64,000 nt of DNA from Flagellimonas zhangzhouensis (lineage in GTDB: Bacteria > Bacteroidota > Bacteroidia > Flavobacteriales > Flavobacteriaceae): the NCBI RefSeq assembly GCF_900102925.1, contig NZ_FNKI01000001.1:806001-870000 (forward strand), in the 5' to 3' direction. The notes beneath the pieces are model-generated. The model did not search any database, was not told the DNA's origin, and saw only the letters and a list, made by a program, of their open reading frames with translations. Position 1 is the stretch's first letter. Each line of letters starts with the position of its first letter. Below are positions 16,422-25,986 of this stretch, in pieces. A program made the translations under genes and the position numbers.

Positions 16422-18695
16422 TTATTTCTTTTCAATTTTAGCTGGTGTAACAGAGCTATCGTATTCTGCGAAGTATTGCTCCAAAAGATTCATCATGGCA
16501 TTGATCAAATCCCTACTTTCCAACAACAAAGAGAAGTACAACGTAGTGTTCTTTGGACTTGATTCTTCGGTTCTGGTTCGGGAAATCTGGTGATCAATCT
16601 TTTGGGAAACCATATCATTCAGTTCCTGTTTTGAATTCAGAATGGTTCCTATTTTTTCAAAAGAACGTTTTTCAAAAGCCTGTTGGGTGGTATTGAATAT
16701 TTCTTCCAGCTTTTGATCAATTTCTTTTAACTCTTTGATCTGGTTGTATTTGAGTTTTTTATGGTTGTTGTGAACATGATTGTAGCTCACTTTTCCAATA
16801 TACTCAAGCGACTGGGACATATCTGTTAAGTGTCCCATAATATTAATGTAGAAATTACTGGCACCCACATGGGCTTCATCCAAATTCTTAATGAAGTAAA
16901 AAGTATCGTTACGCAGTCCATCAATCTCTGTGGAAAGTTTGGCACCTTGCTTTTTGTTTTTCTTCAAAAAGTCAAGATCATGCTTGGCAAGACCGTTAAT
17001 AGAGTTGGTGTAGATTCGGTTGCTACGCTTTATTACATTGGCAATGTTGGTCGCACTTTCTTCAATCACTCCTTGGATGGAACTGCTTTCAGCTTTACGA
17101 AGACTATCTTCAGCCTTGATCTCTTTGGTCTTCCTATTGTGAGATAAGTAGTTTCTCAACAAGATGGCAGCTGCGGCAACCAACATAATGGTCAAAGCCA
17201 CAAACTTTCCAATAAACAATAAATAGGCAATAATGGCTGCAGCAACAAATGCACTTAGTGCTGTAAAGAACCAACCTCCAATTACGTTGAGCACCCCAGC
17301 AACCCTGTACACAGCACTTTCAGCACCCCAAGCCCTATCGGCCAAAGAAGTACCCATGGCTACCATAAAGGTTACGTAGGTAGTGGATAAAGGTAATTTC
17401 ATTGAGGTTGCGATAGAAATCAACACACTGGCCACCATTAAGTTTACCGAAGCACGAACCAAATCAAAAGCAGGTTGTTCTTGTACTTTACTTTTTGGAA
17501 CATAAGTGTAAGGAATTACGAACCTCTTATCTATTTTCTTTTGAAGAGAGGGTGGGATTGTTTTTCCTAAGCTTTCTGCAGCGGCAATACTGAATTTTAC
17601 AATTTGACGCGATAAATAGTTGGGTTGAAAACGCTCATCTCCTTCATCCTGTCTAGCTAAATCCACACTGGTTTTTACCACTCCTTTAGCTTTAGATGAA
17701 AACCAAAGTGTAATCACCATTACTGCACCAGAAAATAGTAGGAGCATGGTAGGAGTACGCACAGCAGCAGCCAGACCTTGCATATTAAAATCACCTGGTG
17801 CAATACCAGATGCTTGCCAATCTTGGTAGGATTGCAATGCAGCAATAGGAACTCCGATGAAGTTTACTAAATCGTTACCTGCAAAAGCCATGGCCAAGGC
17901 AAAAGTTCCAAAGCCGATTACCAACTTATAAATATTTACTCTACCTAAAGTGGCCATTAGGTAGGATATTAAAGTCCAAATAACCATGTTGGCCAACAGG
18001 AACAATTCGGGTTGAGCAGCGACAAAATCAGAAATGGCACCATCAAAAATGGCGGCACTTTTAAGTCCTTTTACCAAGATGAAATATACAATGGCTGTGA
18101 TGGCCAATCCGCCAAAAATAGATTCTACCCACTTGGATTTGGATTTGAAATCGAATGAAATCAATATCCGTGATATGAATTGTACCAGTGCACCAATAGA
18201 AAATGCAATGACGACTGAAAGGAGTATTCCGAATATAATTTCAGCTGCTTTATCGGTATTGATATAAGTGGCTAAATCTGAGAAACCACCATTTAAGTCT
18301 GCAATCTTGATCAAAGAAATGGCTACAGAAGCTCCCAAAAGTTCAAATACAATGGATACCGTTGTTGATGTGGGCATTCCCAGTGTATTGAAAAAATCGA
18401 GCAGGAGTATGTCGGTGATCATTACCGCCATAAATATGAACATGATCTCTTCAAAAACGAATTCACCAGGATTAAAGATTCCTTTTCGAGCAACCTCCAT
18501 CATTCCACTGGATGAAACTGCACCAAAGGCAATTCCAACACTGGCAACAATCATAATGGTTTTAAAGGATATGGCTTTAGACCCAATGGCCGAATTCAAA
18601 AAGTTGACTGCATCGTTACTTACCCCAACCACCAAATCGGTAATGGCCAAAATACCGAGGGCAGCAACCATGAAAATGTAGATATTATCACCCAT
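16422..18695 (-). CDS. Inorganic phosphate transporter, PiT family, with C-terminal PhoU-like domain
   Basis: This 757-aa inner-membrane protein begins with the PiT signature VVGVSNDAVNFLNSAIGSKAI, and a second copy of the repeat lies around residues 400-450 (MKLPLSTTYVTFMVAMGTSLADRAWG). These inverted repeats form the sodium- or proton-phosphate symport core. After the last membrane segments (about residues 480-520) comes a soluble, helical tail of some 220 residues resembling PhoU, which in other bacteria is often a separate protein paired with PiT. The tail may gate the carrier according to phosphate status. The start region carries no clear Pho-box. Confidence 0.88.
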   Translation of the reverse strand: MGDNIYIFMVAALGILAITDLVVGVSNDAVNFLNSAIGSKAISFKTIMIVASVGIAFGAVSSSGMMEVARKGIFNPGEFVFEEIMFIFMAVMITDILLLDFFNTLGMPTSTTVSIVFELLGASVAISLIKIADLNGGFSDLATYINTDKAAEIIFGILLSVVIAFSIGALVQFISRILISFDFKSKSKWVESIFGGLAITAIVYFILVKGLKSAAIFDGAISDFVAAQPELFLLANMVIWTLISYLMATLGRVNIYKLVIGFGTFALAMAFAGNDLVNFIGVPIAALQSYQDWQASGIAPGDFNMQGLAAAVRTPTMLLLFSGAVMVITLWFSSKAKGVVKTSVDLARQDEGDERFQPNYLSRQIVKFSIAAAESLGKTIPPSLQKKIDKRFVIPYTYVPKSKVQEQPAFDLVRASVNLMVASVLISIATSMKLPLSTTYVTFMVAMGTSLADRAWGAESAVYRVAGVLNVIGGWFFTALSAFVAAAIIAYLLFIGKFVALTIMLVAAAAILLRNYLSHNRKTKEIKAEDSLRKAESSSIQGVIEESATNIANVIKRSNRIYTNSINGLAKHDLDFLKKNKKQGAKLSTEIDGLRNDTFYFIKNLDEAHVGASNFYINIMGHLTDMSQSLEYIGKVSYNHVHNNHKKLKYNQIKELKEIDQKLEEIFNTTQQAFEKRSFEKIGTILNSKQELNDMVSQKIDHQISRTRTEESSPKNTTLYFSLLLESRDLINAMMNLLEQYFAEYDSSVTPAKIEKK

Positions 18696-18842
18696 TCTTT
18701 AATAAATATGGCAAAAATGCCACTATAAATTCGCAATGAGGTTAACATAATGTTACCAAATACGGTGCTAAAAATACCAATAAATGTGGCACAAATACCA
18801 AAGGTTTATCTTTTGATATATCTTCGCCACAAATCAATTCCA

Positions 18843-20201
18843 ATGAACTGGGAACAATTACTTTCTTTAAGACGACAGGGAGATACCTCGAAGCGATTGC
18901 GAAAAGAGCAAAATGAGACCCGACTTGGGTTTGAGGTGGATTATGATCGCATCATCTTTTCCTCTGCCTTTAGAAGTTTGCAAGATAAGACCCAGGTGTT
19001 TCCAATGCCCATTAGTGTTGGCTCCCAAAAGAATTTTGTACACACACGATTAACGCATAGTTTGGAAGTATCTGTGGTTGGGCGAAGCCTTGGACGAAGT
19101 GCAGGACAACAAATTATTGCTAAATACCCTTTTTTAAGTGAAGTTCACGGCTATCATTTTAATGATTTCGGAGCCATCGTCGCTGCCGCTGCATTGGCAC
19201 ACGATATTGGAAACCCACCCTTTGGACACAGTGGTGAAAAAGCCATCGGCAACTATTTTAAACAGGGGAGCGGTTTTAAATACAAGGAGCAACTTACAGC
19301 AGAAGAGTTTCAAGATTTGATTGATTTTGAAGGAAACGCAAATGGTTTTAAACTTTTAACGGAATCTAGGGCAGGTGTTCCTGGCGGATTGCGATTAAGT
19401 TATGCCACTTTGGGCGCTTTTATGAAATATCCTAAAGGATCCTTGCCCAAAAAACCATCCAAAAACATTGCCGATAAGAAGTTTGGTTTTTTTCAATCGG
19501 AGAAGGAGTTCTTTTTGGAAGTTGCCAATGAAATAGGGCTGTTGCCCAATCCAAGTCACCCTAAAACAGGATTTTTACGGCATCCACTTACCTATTTGGT
19601 GGAAGCGGCTGATGATATCTGCTACACCATCATTGATTTTGAAGATGGTATCAATTTGGGATTAATCCCCGAGGAATATGCGTTGGAATACTTGATCAAT
19701 TTGGTAAAAGAAAACATCAATACTAAAAAGTATAATGCCATGACGAACTCCTCTGACCGATTGAGTTATTTGAGGGCATTGGCAATCAGTACCCTGATCA
19801 AAGATGCAGTTGAGGTTTTTGTGAAGAACGAAGAAAAAATCATGAACGGCACTTTTGATGCAGCCCTTTTGGACAAAGGAAAATATCAGGCTCAAGTAGA
19901 GGACATCATCAAACTAAGTGTCGAAAAAATTTACCAATCCCAAGATGTAGTTGACAAAGAATTGGCGGGTTACCGTATTATTTCGGATCTATTGGATATG
20001 TTTACTTCCTCTTTGGTCAACGCCAAAAACGGAAACGATACCAATTATGACCGTTTGTTGATTAAAAGTTTACCTGAAAACTATCGAAATTTTGACACCT
20101 CTGTATACCAAATATTGCTAGACACCAGTTGTTTTGTTGCTAGTTTATCGGATAGTGCCGCAGTACACATTCATGATAAATTAACTGGCAGAATGATTTA
20201 A
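18843..20201 (+). CDS. dgt: Deoxyguanosinetriphosphate triphosphohydrolase
   Basis: A 452-aa HD-domain enzyme that hydrolyses dGTP to deoxyguanosine and triphosphate. The HD metal site is visible as HTRLTHSLEVS and LAHDIGNPPFGHSGE. I take the ATG at 18843 (MNWEQLLSLRRQGD), which matches the usual start of the family; the in-frame ATG 93 bases upstream adds a non-homologous stretch and overlaps the promoter area. A TATCTTCG sequence at 18819-18826 is one mismatch from TAnnTTTG. The gene converges with the DUF3078 gene, overlapping it by 4 bases. Confidence 0.92.
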   Translation: MNWEQLLSLRRQGDTSKRLRKEQNETRLGFEVDYDRIIFSSAFRSLQDKTQVFPMPISVGSQKNFVHTRLTHSLEVSVVGRSLGRSAGQQIIAKYPFLSEVHGYHFNDFGAIVAAAALAHDIGNPPFGHSGEKAIGNYFKQGSGFKYKEQLTAEEFQDLIDFEGNANGFKLLTESRAGVPGGLRLSYATLGAFMKYPKGSLPKKPSKNIADKKFGFFQSEKEFFLEVANEIGLLPNPSHPKTGFLRHPLTYLVEAADDICYTIIDFEDGINLGLIPEEYALEYLINLVKENINTKKYNAMTNSSDRLSYLRALAISTLIKDAVEVFVKNEEKIMNGTFDAALLDKGKYQAQVEDIIKLSVEKIYQSQDVVDKELAGYRIISDLLDMFTSSLVNAKNGNDTNYDRLLIKSLPENYRNFDTSVYQILLDTSCFVASLSDSAAVHIHDKLTGRMI

Positions 20202-21253
20202 AAGGAGTAGAGGAGACCAACTCCCAAAAGCTGTTTAAACTGGATGCGAGGTTCACCAGGATCAACAATCAAACCATCGTCATCTACTACTTCGTCAAAT
20301 TTTATATCATCATCATAAATAAGATGGGTGCCAATATTGGCTGTGAGAAACTTGTTCACTTTCAAGTTGAAATTCATTTGCCAATCCACATCTATATTGC
20401 CAAAACTGCGCACGTAGTCGGTATAAAGACTTATTCGATGGTCTAAGATTACATTGGTGAGAATTTCATGTTCCCAAGTGTTGGTGATCAAAAAACCAAG
20501 TTCTACAAAGGTATTTTTCCCTCGATCGACCCCAAATGCACCTTGGTTAGACAATCTTTCATCGAAAACAAAAGTAGATTTTAAGGTAGCAGGCGATATG
20601 TACAAATTAAACTTATCGTTTGGAATATACGAGGTACCCATACCCAGAAAGAGATAACCAGGCGACATGAATTTGGAAATCGGGTTTTCACGGTCGGGAT
20701 ATTTATAACCGTTGGAAAACTGGGTATTGAAGTTCATTTTAACGGAATAGTACCATTTGGTAATGGTATCGTTCCTGAAACTTAAAGTAGTCGATAATCG
20801 CAATTGATCATCCGTTTTTCGAAGTTTTCTCCCTTCCTGTGCGTTTAATCCATATCGCATTTGTACTTCGTTGTCCCAACTCAGATATCGAAACTTATAG
20901 TTTCGCACAAATTTGAAGCTAGCTAACGCTGAAACGGAATTATCACCCCCTGCATTCCAGTTTACAAAAGCAACTTCATTGATGTTCAACCCAAACTCAT
21001 TCACTTTTTTCCAAAACGATGTTGGCTTAAATCGTCGGTACCATCTGCTAACAGGTTTAACTCGATTAAGAACCGTGCGTGGATCGGTAAGCTTTGCACT
21101 TCGAACGGGATATTTAAGTTTAACCTCTTTTATGCGCACCACTTTAAATCCAGAATCGGTACTATCGGGTTCAAAAACTTTTAGACGGGTAATCTGCGCA
21201 TTGACGGAAAAGGAAAGCGTAAGGAATAGGAATAGAAAAAAACTTATTCGCAT
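20198..21253 (-). CDS. DUF3078 domain-containing protein, probable outer-membrane beta-barrel
   Basis: This 351-aa protein has a signal peptide (cleavage near residue 20, VNAQ) and a body of amphipathic beta-strands of the DUF3078 family, which is frequent in Flavobacteriia and often follows dxs. Strands with alternating aromatic residues such as KFVRNYKFRYLSWDNEVQM and the terminal aromatic residue (LLYSF) are consistent with an outer-membrane barrel. Function is not known. Its start overlaps the end of dxs by 10 bases, so it is cotranscribed with dxs. Confidence 0.8.
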   Translation of the reverse strand: MRISFFLFLFLTLSFSVNAQITRLKVFEPDSTDSGFKVVRIKEVKLKYPVRSAKLTDPRTVLNRVKPVSRWYRRFKPTSFWKKVNEFGLNINEVAFVNWNAGGDNSVSALASFKFVRNYKFRYLSWDNEVQMRYGLNAQEGRKLRKTDDQLRLSTTLSFRNDTITKWYYSVKMNFNTQFSNGYKYPDRENPISKFMSPGYLFLGMGTSYIPNDKFNLYISPATLKSTFVFDERLSNQGAFGVDRGKNTFVELGFLITNTWEHEILTNVILDHRISLYTDYVRSFGNIDVDWQMNFNLKVNKFLTANIGTHLIYDDDIKFDEVVDDDGLIVDPGEPRIQFKQLLGVGLLYSF

Positions 21254-23037
21254 TGGTCTGTGGTTGATTGTATAAAAGTTTTTAGGGTATCAAAATCTAT
21301 ACCAGCTATTTTATGTGTCTCATCTATGGTGCCTTGAGCAATAAACTCATCAGGAATACCAAAAATTTTAATTGGTTTGGTAAACCCTTCCTCATTGGCA
21401 AATTCCAGCACTGCCGAACCAAATCCACCCATCTTGCATCCATCTTCAATGGTTATGATTTGCTCGTACTGTCCAAAAATAGTTCGAAGCATATTTTTAT
21501 CCAATGGTTTTACAAATCGCATATCGTAATGTCCGATGGATTCGTTTTGGTCCAAGGATGCGATAATTTCTCCAACTTCATTTCCAATATGCCCTACAGT
21601 CAAAACTGCGGTTGTAGATCCCTCTTTTAGGCAGATTCCCGTCCCAATTTCAATGGGTTGAAAATCTTGACGCCAGTTTAAATTGACACCACGACCACGA
21701 GGGTATCGGATCGCAATGGGATTATCCAGTCCAAGTTGGGCAGTGTGCATGATATTGCGCAATTCCATTTCGTTTATTGGGGCAAAAACAATCATGTTGG
21801 GGATACATCTCAAATAGGCCAGATCAAAAACGCCATGGTGTGTTGGTCCATCTTGACCCACTAGTCCCGCACGGTCTAAACAAAAGATCACGGGCAGGTT
21901 TTGTAAAGCCACATCATGAATTACCTGATCATAGGCACGCTGTAAAAAAGTGGAGTAGATATTACAAAATGGAATCAATCCCAGAGTGGCCATTCCAGCA
22001 GCAAGGGTAACGGCATGTTGTTCCGCAATGCCCACATCAAAAGCCCTGTCTGGTATTTGATCCATCATTAATTTAAGTGAACTCCCTGTTGGCATGGCTG
22101 GGGTAATGCCCACAATTTTTTCATTTTTTTGAGCCAATTCCACAAGGGTGTACCCAAAAACTTCTTGGTATTTTGGAGGTTCGTTGGTACTCGACTTTTT
22201 AAGACGTTCGCCAGTTTTTTTATCAAATTTTCCTGGTGCATGGTACACCACTTGGTCTTCTTCGGCTTTTTTTAAACCCTTACCTTTTTTGGTGATTACA
22301 TGGAGTAATTTAGGACCTTGTATATGCTTCAAACGTTCTAATTCTGAAACCAAGACCATAACATCATGACCATCTATTGGGCCAGAATAATTTAGATTAA
22401 GGCATTCAAAGATATTTTCATCTTTGGCAGTGCCTTTTTTAACATTGGTGAGGTATTTTTTGAGTGCTCCCACGCTAGGATCGATTCCAATGGCATTATC
22501 GTTAAGGATAATAAGTGCATTTGCATCGGTGACTCCCAAATGGTTGAGACCTTCAAATGCCATTCCACCGGCTATAGAGGCATCACCCACTACGGCGATA
22601 TGCTGTCTATCTACATCTCCTTTCAATTTTGAGGCCATGGCCATTCCTAAAATCGCCGAAATGGCGGTTGAACTATGTCCTGTTCCAAAATCATCGTACT
22701 CGCTTTCACTTCTTTTGGGAAAACCACTTATGCCACCCAATTGCCTATTGGTTTCGAAAATGTCTTTTCTTCCAGTTAAAATTTTGTGTCCGTAAGCTTG
22801 ATGCCCCACATCCCAAATAAGTTTGTCGGTTGGGGTATTGAACACATAATGAAGGGCTATGGTAAGTTCCACAACACCTAAACTGGCGCCGAGGTGTCCT
22901 TCCTTGGTGGAGACAATATCAATTATAAAATCCCGTAGTTCTTGGGCAAGTTGTGGCAACTCAGCCAAGGTCAGTTTTTTGAGGTCTTTGGGGGAATCAA
23001 TATGTACCAGTAGATTTTCCAAGAAATAAAAAAACAA
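21244..23037 (-). CDS. dxs: 1-Deoxy-D-xylulose-5-phosphate synthase
   Basis: A protein of about 590 aa that condenses pyruvate and glyceraldehyde 3-phosphate, the first step of the MEP isoprenoid pathway. It shows the thiamine diphosphate motif GDASIAGGMAFEGLNHLG with NDN downstream, and DRAGLVGQDGPTHHG in the transketolase domain. No ATG precedes the conserved N-terminus. Two TTG codons are possible starts, at 23037 and at 23022 (giving LENLLVHIDSP, closer to the family start); I keep the longer form but favour neither strongly. Isoprenoid precursors would feed the GGPP synthase and lycopene cyclase encoded at 36.5-38.7 kb. Confidence 0.93.
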   Translation of the reverse strand: MFFYFLENLLVHIDSPKDLKKLTLAELPQLAQELRDFIIDIVSTKEGHLGASLGVVELTIALHYVFNTPTDKLIWDVGHQAYGHKILTGRKDIFETNRQLGGISGFPKRSESEYDDFGTGHSSTAISAILGMAMASKLKGDVDRQHIAVVGDASIAGGMAFEGLNHLGVTDANALIILNDNAIGIDPSVGALKKYLTNVKKGTAKDENIFECLNLNYSGPIDGHDVMVLVSELERLKHIQGPKLLHVITKKGKGLKKAEEDQVVYHAPGKFDKKTGERLKKSSTNEPPKYQEVFGYTLVELAQKNEKIVGITPAMPTGSSLKLMMDQIPDRAFDVGIAEQHAVTLAAGMATLGLIPFCNIYSTFLQRAYDQVIHDVALQNLPVIFCLDRAGLVGQDGPTHHGVFDLAYLRCIPNMIVFAPINEMELRNIMHTAQLGLDNPIAIRYPRGRGVNLNWRQDFQPIEIGTGICLKEGSTTAVLTVGHIGNEVGEIIASLDQNESIGHYDMRFVKPLDKNMLRTIFGQYEQIITIEDGCKMGGFGSAVLEFANEEGFTKPIKIFGIPDEFIAQGTIDETHKIAGIDFDTLKTFIQSTTDQCE

Positions 23038-23101
23038 AAGTATCGATTATCCCCATAATTATTTATGCTTAGCTTAGCGAATACATGAATTTTGAATTGA
23101 A

Positions 23102-23554
23102 ATGGTAGAGAATCCTTTTGATGACACATATTTTATGAAGAAGGCCCTACAAGAGGCCGAGATTGCTTTTGAAAATGGTGAGGTGCCCGTTGGTGCCGTT
23201 ATTGTAGCGAACAATAGAATTATTGGGAAGGCGCACAACCTTACAGAACGACTTCATGATGTTACTGCCCATGCCGAAATGCAGGCCATTACTGCAGCAT
23301 CCAATTTTTTGGGTGGAAAGTATTTGCGGGGTTGTACTTTATATGTGACTTTGGAACCTTGCCAAATGTGTGCAGGGGCTTTGTATTGGAGCCAAATATC
23401 GAAGGTGGTGTATGGAGCTGCTGATTTGGAAAGGGGATTTAATGTAATGGGAGGTCACTTGCATCCGAAGACTGAAGTTGTGAATGGGATTTTGGAAAAT
23501 GAATCTGCCGAAATGCTAAAGCGATTTTTTATCCAACGTAGAAATTTGAACTAA
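23102..23554 (+). CDS. tadA: Nucleoside deaminase, probable tRNA-specific adenosine deaminase
   Basis: This 150-aa zinc enzyme has the deaminase motif His57-Ala-Glu59 (AHAEMQA) and Pro86-Cys87-x2-Cys90 (EPCQMCAGAL), the three zinc ligands and the proton-shuttling Glu. TadA converts adenosine to inosine at the wobble position of tRNA-Arg(ACG). Guanine deaminases share the fold, but the ECL of ALYWSQISKVVYGA and the total length favour TadA. It is divergent from dxs. Confidence 0.85.
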   Translation: MVENPFDDTYFMKKALQEAEIAFENGEVPVGAVIVANNRIIGKAHNLTERLHDVTAHAEMQAITAASNFLGGKYLRGCTLYVTLEPCQMCAGALYWSQISKVVYGAADLERGFNVMGGHLHPKTEVVNGILENESAEMLKRFFIQRRNLN

Positions 23555-23556
23555 AA

Positions 23557-23582
23557 AAACCCCGGCTACTAGCCGAGGTTTA
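23557..23582 (-). terminator. Terminator between tadA and the cold-shock gene
   Basis: AAACCCCGGCT pairs with AGCCGAGGTTT with one mismatch and a 3-base loop. On the minus strand it is followed by a run of seven T, so it ends the cold-shock transcript. On the plus strand it lies just after the tadA stop and may act there too, but without a T tract. Confidence 0.8.
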
Positions 23583-23608
23583 GATCAAATCAAAATAAAA
23601 TATTTTTA

Positions 23609-23800
23609 TCAGATTACCTGCACTTTGGCAGCAACCACTCCTTTTCTTCCGTCTTCTTCTACGTATTCTACTTTGTCGCCTTCGTTCAATTCCACTCCGT
23701 TCAATGCCGTAACATGAACAAAGATGTCTTTTCCTGTGTCGTCGTTAGTAATGAACCCGTAACCTTTGGATTCATTGAAAAATTTTACTGTACCAGTCAT
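23609..23800 (-). CDS. Cold-shock protein of the CspA family
   Basis: A 63-aa single cold-shock domain that binds single-stranded RNA or DNA. RNP1-like KGYGFI and RNP2-like DIFVHVTAL motifs are present. The protein acts as an RNA chaperone. Its leader on the minus strand (23801-23883) is AT-rich with no exact TAnnTTTG match. It is a stand-alone gene with its own terminator. Confidence 0.92.
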   Translation of the reverse strand: MTGTVKFFNESKGYGFITNDDTGKDIFVHVTALNGVELNEGDKVEYVEEDGRKGVVAAKVQVI

Positions 23801-23883
23801 TAAAATAATATAAATATGTTAAAACACTAAAGTATACTATTTTATTGGCGGTCGTATAAAATGTGGATTAAATCTTTTGAAAA

Positions 23884-24144
23884 TTATTGATTTTCAGGCT
23901 TTTTACGTTCATTTTCTTGCATTTTATCAATATTCTCTTTGGTTAACATGTAATCTTTCATGTTTTTACCCTTACTCTCTTTGTAAAGAAAGAGCGGCAT
24001 CGCAATTAAAAACAACCCAATAGTGCCTCCGCCTATAAATTTTGGTGCCAAAGGATGGGCTTCTTCCAACGTAAAACCATAAATAATGGAACCAAGGGAG
24101 GCCAGTGTAATGAGAACAACGATGTATTTAATTTTGATTTTCAT
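23884..24144 (-). CDS. Small two-helix membrane protein, function unknown
   Basis: An 86-aa protein with two hydrophobic segments (about residues 5-24 and 35-54) and a charged C-terminal tail rich in Lys, Glu and Asn. I do not recognise a named family. Its start overlaps the end of the CLC gene by 4 bases, so it is translated from the same mRNA and might be an accessory of that transporter; that is inference from position only. Confidence 0.7.
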   Translation of the reverse strand: MKIKIKYIVVLITLASLGSIIYGFTLEEAHPLAPKFIGGGTIGLFLIAMPLFLYKESKGKNMKDYMLTKENIDKMQENERKKPENQ

Positions 24145-25925
24145 TGTGAATAATTGATCAATTTTCTGCGATAGGCTGTGAGCATTTTAGATTTGGAAAT
24201 GAACCCTTCATATTTTCCGTTTCGGATTACGGGTAAGTTCCAAGCTCCACTATCCTGAAATTTTTTCATTACCGTTTTCATGTTGTCCGTTTCGTAAAAG
24301 ATAACTTCAGGCGGTGCGTGCATCAAATTTTTAACAAACACAGTATCGTAGATTTCAGTGTCGAACATCATAGATCGTATGTCATCAAGAACTATTATGC
24401 CAATCAATTTTTTGTCATCATCCAGCACGGGAAATAAATTTCTTTTTGATTTTGATACAGATTGGTGCAACATTTCGCCTAAAGACATTTTTGGATGAAC
24501 CACTCTAAAATTCTTTTCGATTACATCGTCCATTTCCATGAGGTTCAAGACCATTTGATCCTTATTGTGGGATAAAAGGGCTCCTATTTTGGCCAATTCT
24601 TTGGTGTAGATGGTATAATCCAAAGCGTTTTTGGTAATCAGATACGAAATGGCAGCGGTAATCATCAGGGGGACAAAAAGTTGATAACCTCCCGTGATTT
24701 CAGCAATAAGGAAGATGGCCGTTAATGGAGCGTGGATTACTCCAGCAATAAGGCCCGCCATTCCGATCAGTGTAAAATTACTTTCCGATACCGAAAACCC
24801 CAATCCTAAATGATTGATTACTTTGGCAACTACATTTCCCAAAGCACTACCCATAACCATAGTAGGGATAAATACTCCACCTGCCCCTCCAGCGCCAATG
24901 GTGGTGGTCATCGCAATGGCCTTAAAAATGGTTATGCCGAACAAAAGGGCTATGACCACCCAAATGTTATCGGTATAGTTATCGAAAGGGGTTGTGCCCA
25001 GTGCTTTTATATGATCACCATCCAAAAGGTTATTGATAAAGCCAAAACCTTCACCGTAGAGTGGGGGAATGGCATATAACATAATACCGATGGCTATACC
25101 GCCTACCAATAATTTGTATTTCGGACTTTTCAATTTTTTAAAAAGAGATAGAATTGAAAAATACATTTTGGTAAAGTAGATGGAAGCGAATCCTGTTCCT
25201 ACGCCCAACAAAATGTAAAATGCCGTATCCTTCAATTGAAAACCTTCGGAAAGGGAAAAACTGAACAAAGTTTCGTTCCCCAGAAAGAAATAGGAGGTCA
25301 ATACCCCAGCAATGGAAGCTAATAAAAGGGGCAACATAGACATCATGGTCAAATCCAAAGTGAACACTTCAACAGCAAAAATTATAGCGGCAATCGGGGA
25401 TTGAAAAATCGAGGCAATGGCTCCCGCCGATGCACAAGCGACCAACAAGGTTCGTGTTTTAGCATCAATATGAAACAGTCTGCTCAAGTTGGAACTTACT
25501 GCGGAACCAGATTTTACCGCTGGGCCCAACAATCCTACAGAACCACCAAAACCAACTGTTAACGGTGCAGTGATCAATGGGGTGTAAATATCCTTTAGCT
25601 TAAGTAATCCCCGTTTTTTGGAAAGCGAAAAAATAATGGAGGATACCGCATGCTGTAGGGGTTCTTTGTGCACAAATTTCACATAGAGGTATACCAACGT
25701 AAGCCCAATGGTAGGCAAAATAAAATAGAGTTGATTCTCTGAGAATACGATTCCCTTTTTTAAAAGGGATTCAATAAAATAGGTGCTGTTCTTAACGGTT
25801 ACGGCAACCAGTCCTGCCAAAAATCCCACTACCAGACTCATTACCTGAATAAAAGTCCTGTTGGAGATATTTCTATATCGCCATTTTAGAAAACGGGTTA
25901 GCAGTTTTTTTTGGTTTAAGGCCAT
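24141..25925 (-). CDS. CLC-family chloride channel/transporter with CBS domains, gating glutamate absent
   Basis: A 594-aa protein: about ten or more membrane segments to residue 440, then two CBS domains (roughly 460-525 and 525-590) that may bind adenine nucleotides. The family segments GFGGSVGLLGPAVKSG (125-140) and GAGGAGGVFIP are present. In proton-coupled CLC proteins the first reads GREGP or GLEGP; here the gating-glutamate position is Leu133 (codon TTG at 25529..25527). The GSGIP chloride-binding motif is also not recognisable and is replaced by HAVSSI near residues 92-97. The protein may therefore be an uncoupled channel. It overlaps the following small membrane gene by 4 bases. Confidence 0.85.
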   Translation of the reverse strand: MALNQKKLLTRFLKWRYRNISNRTFIQVMSLVVGFLAGLVAVTVKNSTYFIESLLKKGIVFSENQLYFILPTIGLTLVYLYVKFVHKEPLQHAVSSIIFSLSKKRGLLKLKDIYTPLITAPLTVGFGGSVGLLGPAVKSGSAVSSNLSRLFHIDAKTRTLLVACASAGAIASIFQSPIAAIIFAVEVFTLDLTMMSMLPLLLASIAGVLTSYFFLGNETLFSFSLSEGFQLKDTAFYILLGVGTGFASIYFTKMYFSILSLFKKLKSPKYKLLVGGIAIGIMLYAIPPLYGEGFGFINNLLDGDHIKALGTTPFDNYTDNIWVVIALLFGITIFKAIAMTTTIGAGGAGGVFIPTMVMGSALGNVVAKVINHLGLGFSVSESNFTLIGMAGLIAGVIHAPLTAIFLIAEITGGYQLFVPLMITAAISYLITKNALDYTIYTKELAKIGALLSHNKDQMVLNLMEMDDVIEKNFRVVHPKMSLGEMLHQSVSKSKRNLFPVLDDDKKLIGIIVLDDIRSMMFDTEIYDTVFVKNLMHAPPEVIFYETDNMKTVMKKFQDSGAWNLPVIRNGKYEGFISKSKMLTAYRRKLINYSQ

Positions 25926-25951
25926 CGGTGTCGCTGATGCACTTAAAAGTA

Positions 25952-25978
25952 TTAAAAAATCCCGCTCGAAGGCGGGAT
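25952..25978 (-). terminator. aspS terminator
   Basis: ATCCCGC (25959-25965) pairs with GCGGGAT (25972-25978); on the minus strand the stem is followed by TTTTTTAAT. It lies 9 bases after the aspS stop. Confidence 0.9.
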
Positions 25979-25986
25979 GTATATGT

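Noticed and set aside
18709-18722. Small hairpin TGGCA-AAAA-TGCCA upstream of the PiT gene
   Set aside because: A 5-bp stem with an A loop; too short to call an operator without conservation data.
18750-18842. Longer start of dgt at 18750
   Set aside because: The family starts at MNWEQLL (18843), and the extra 31 residues cover the promoter region.
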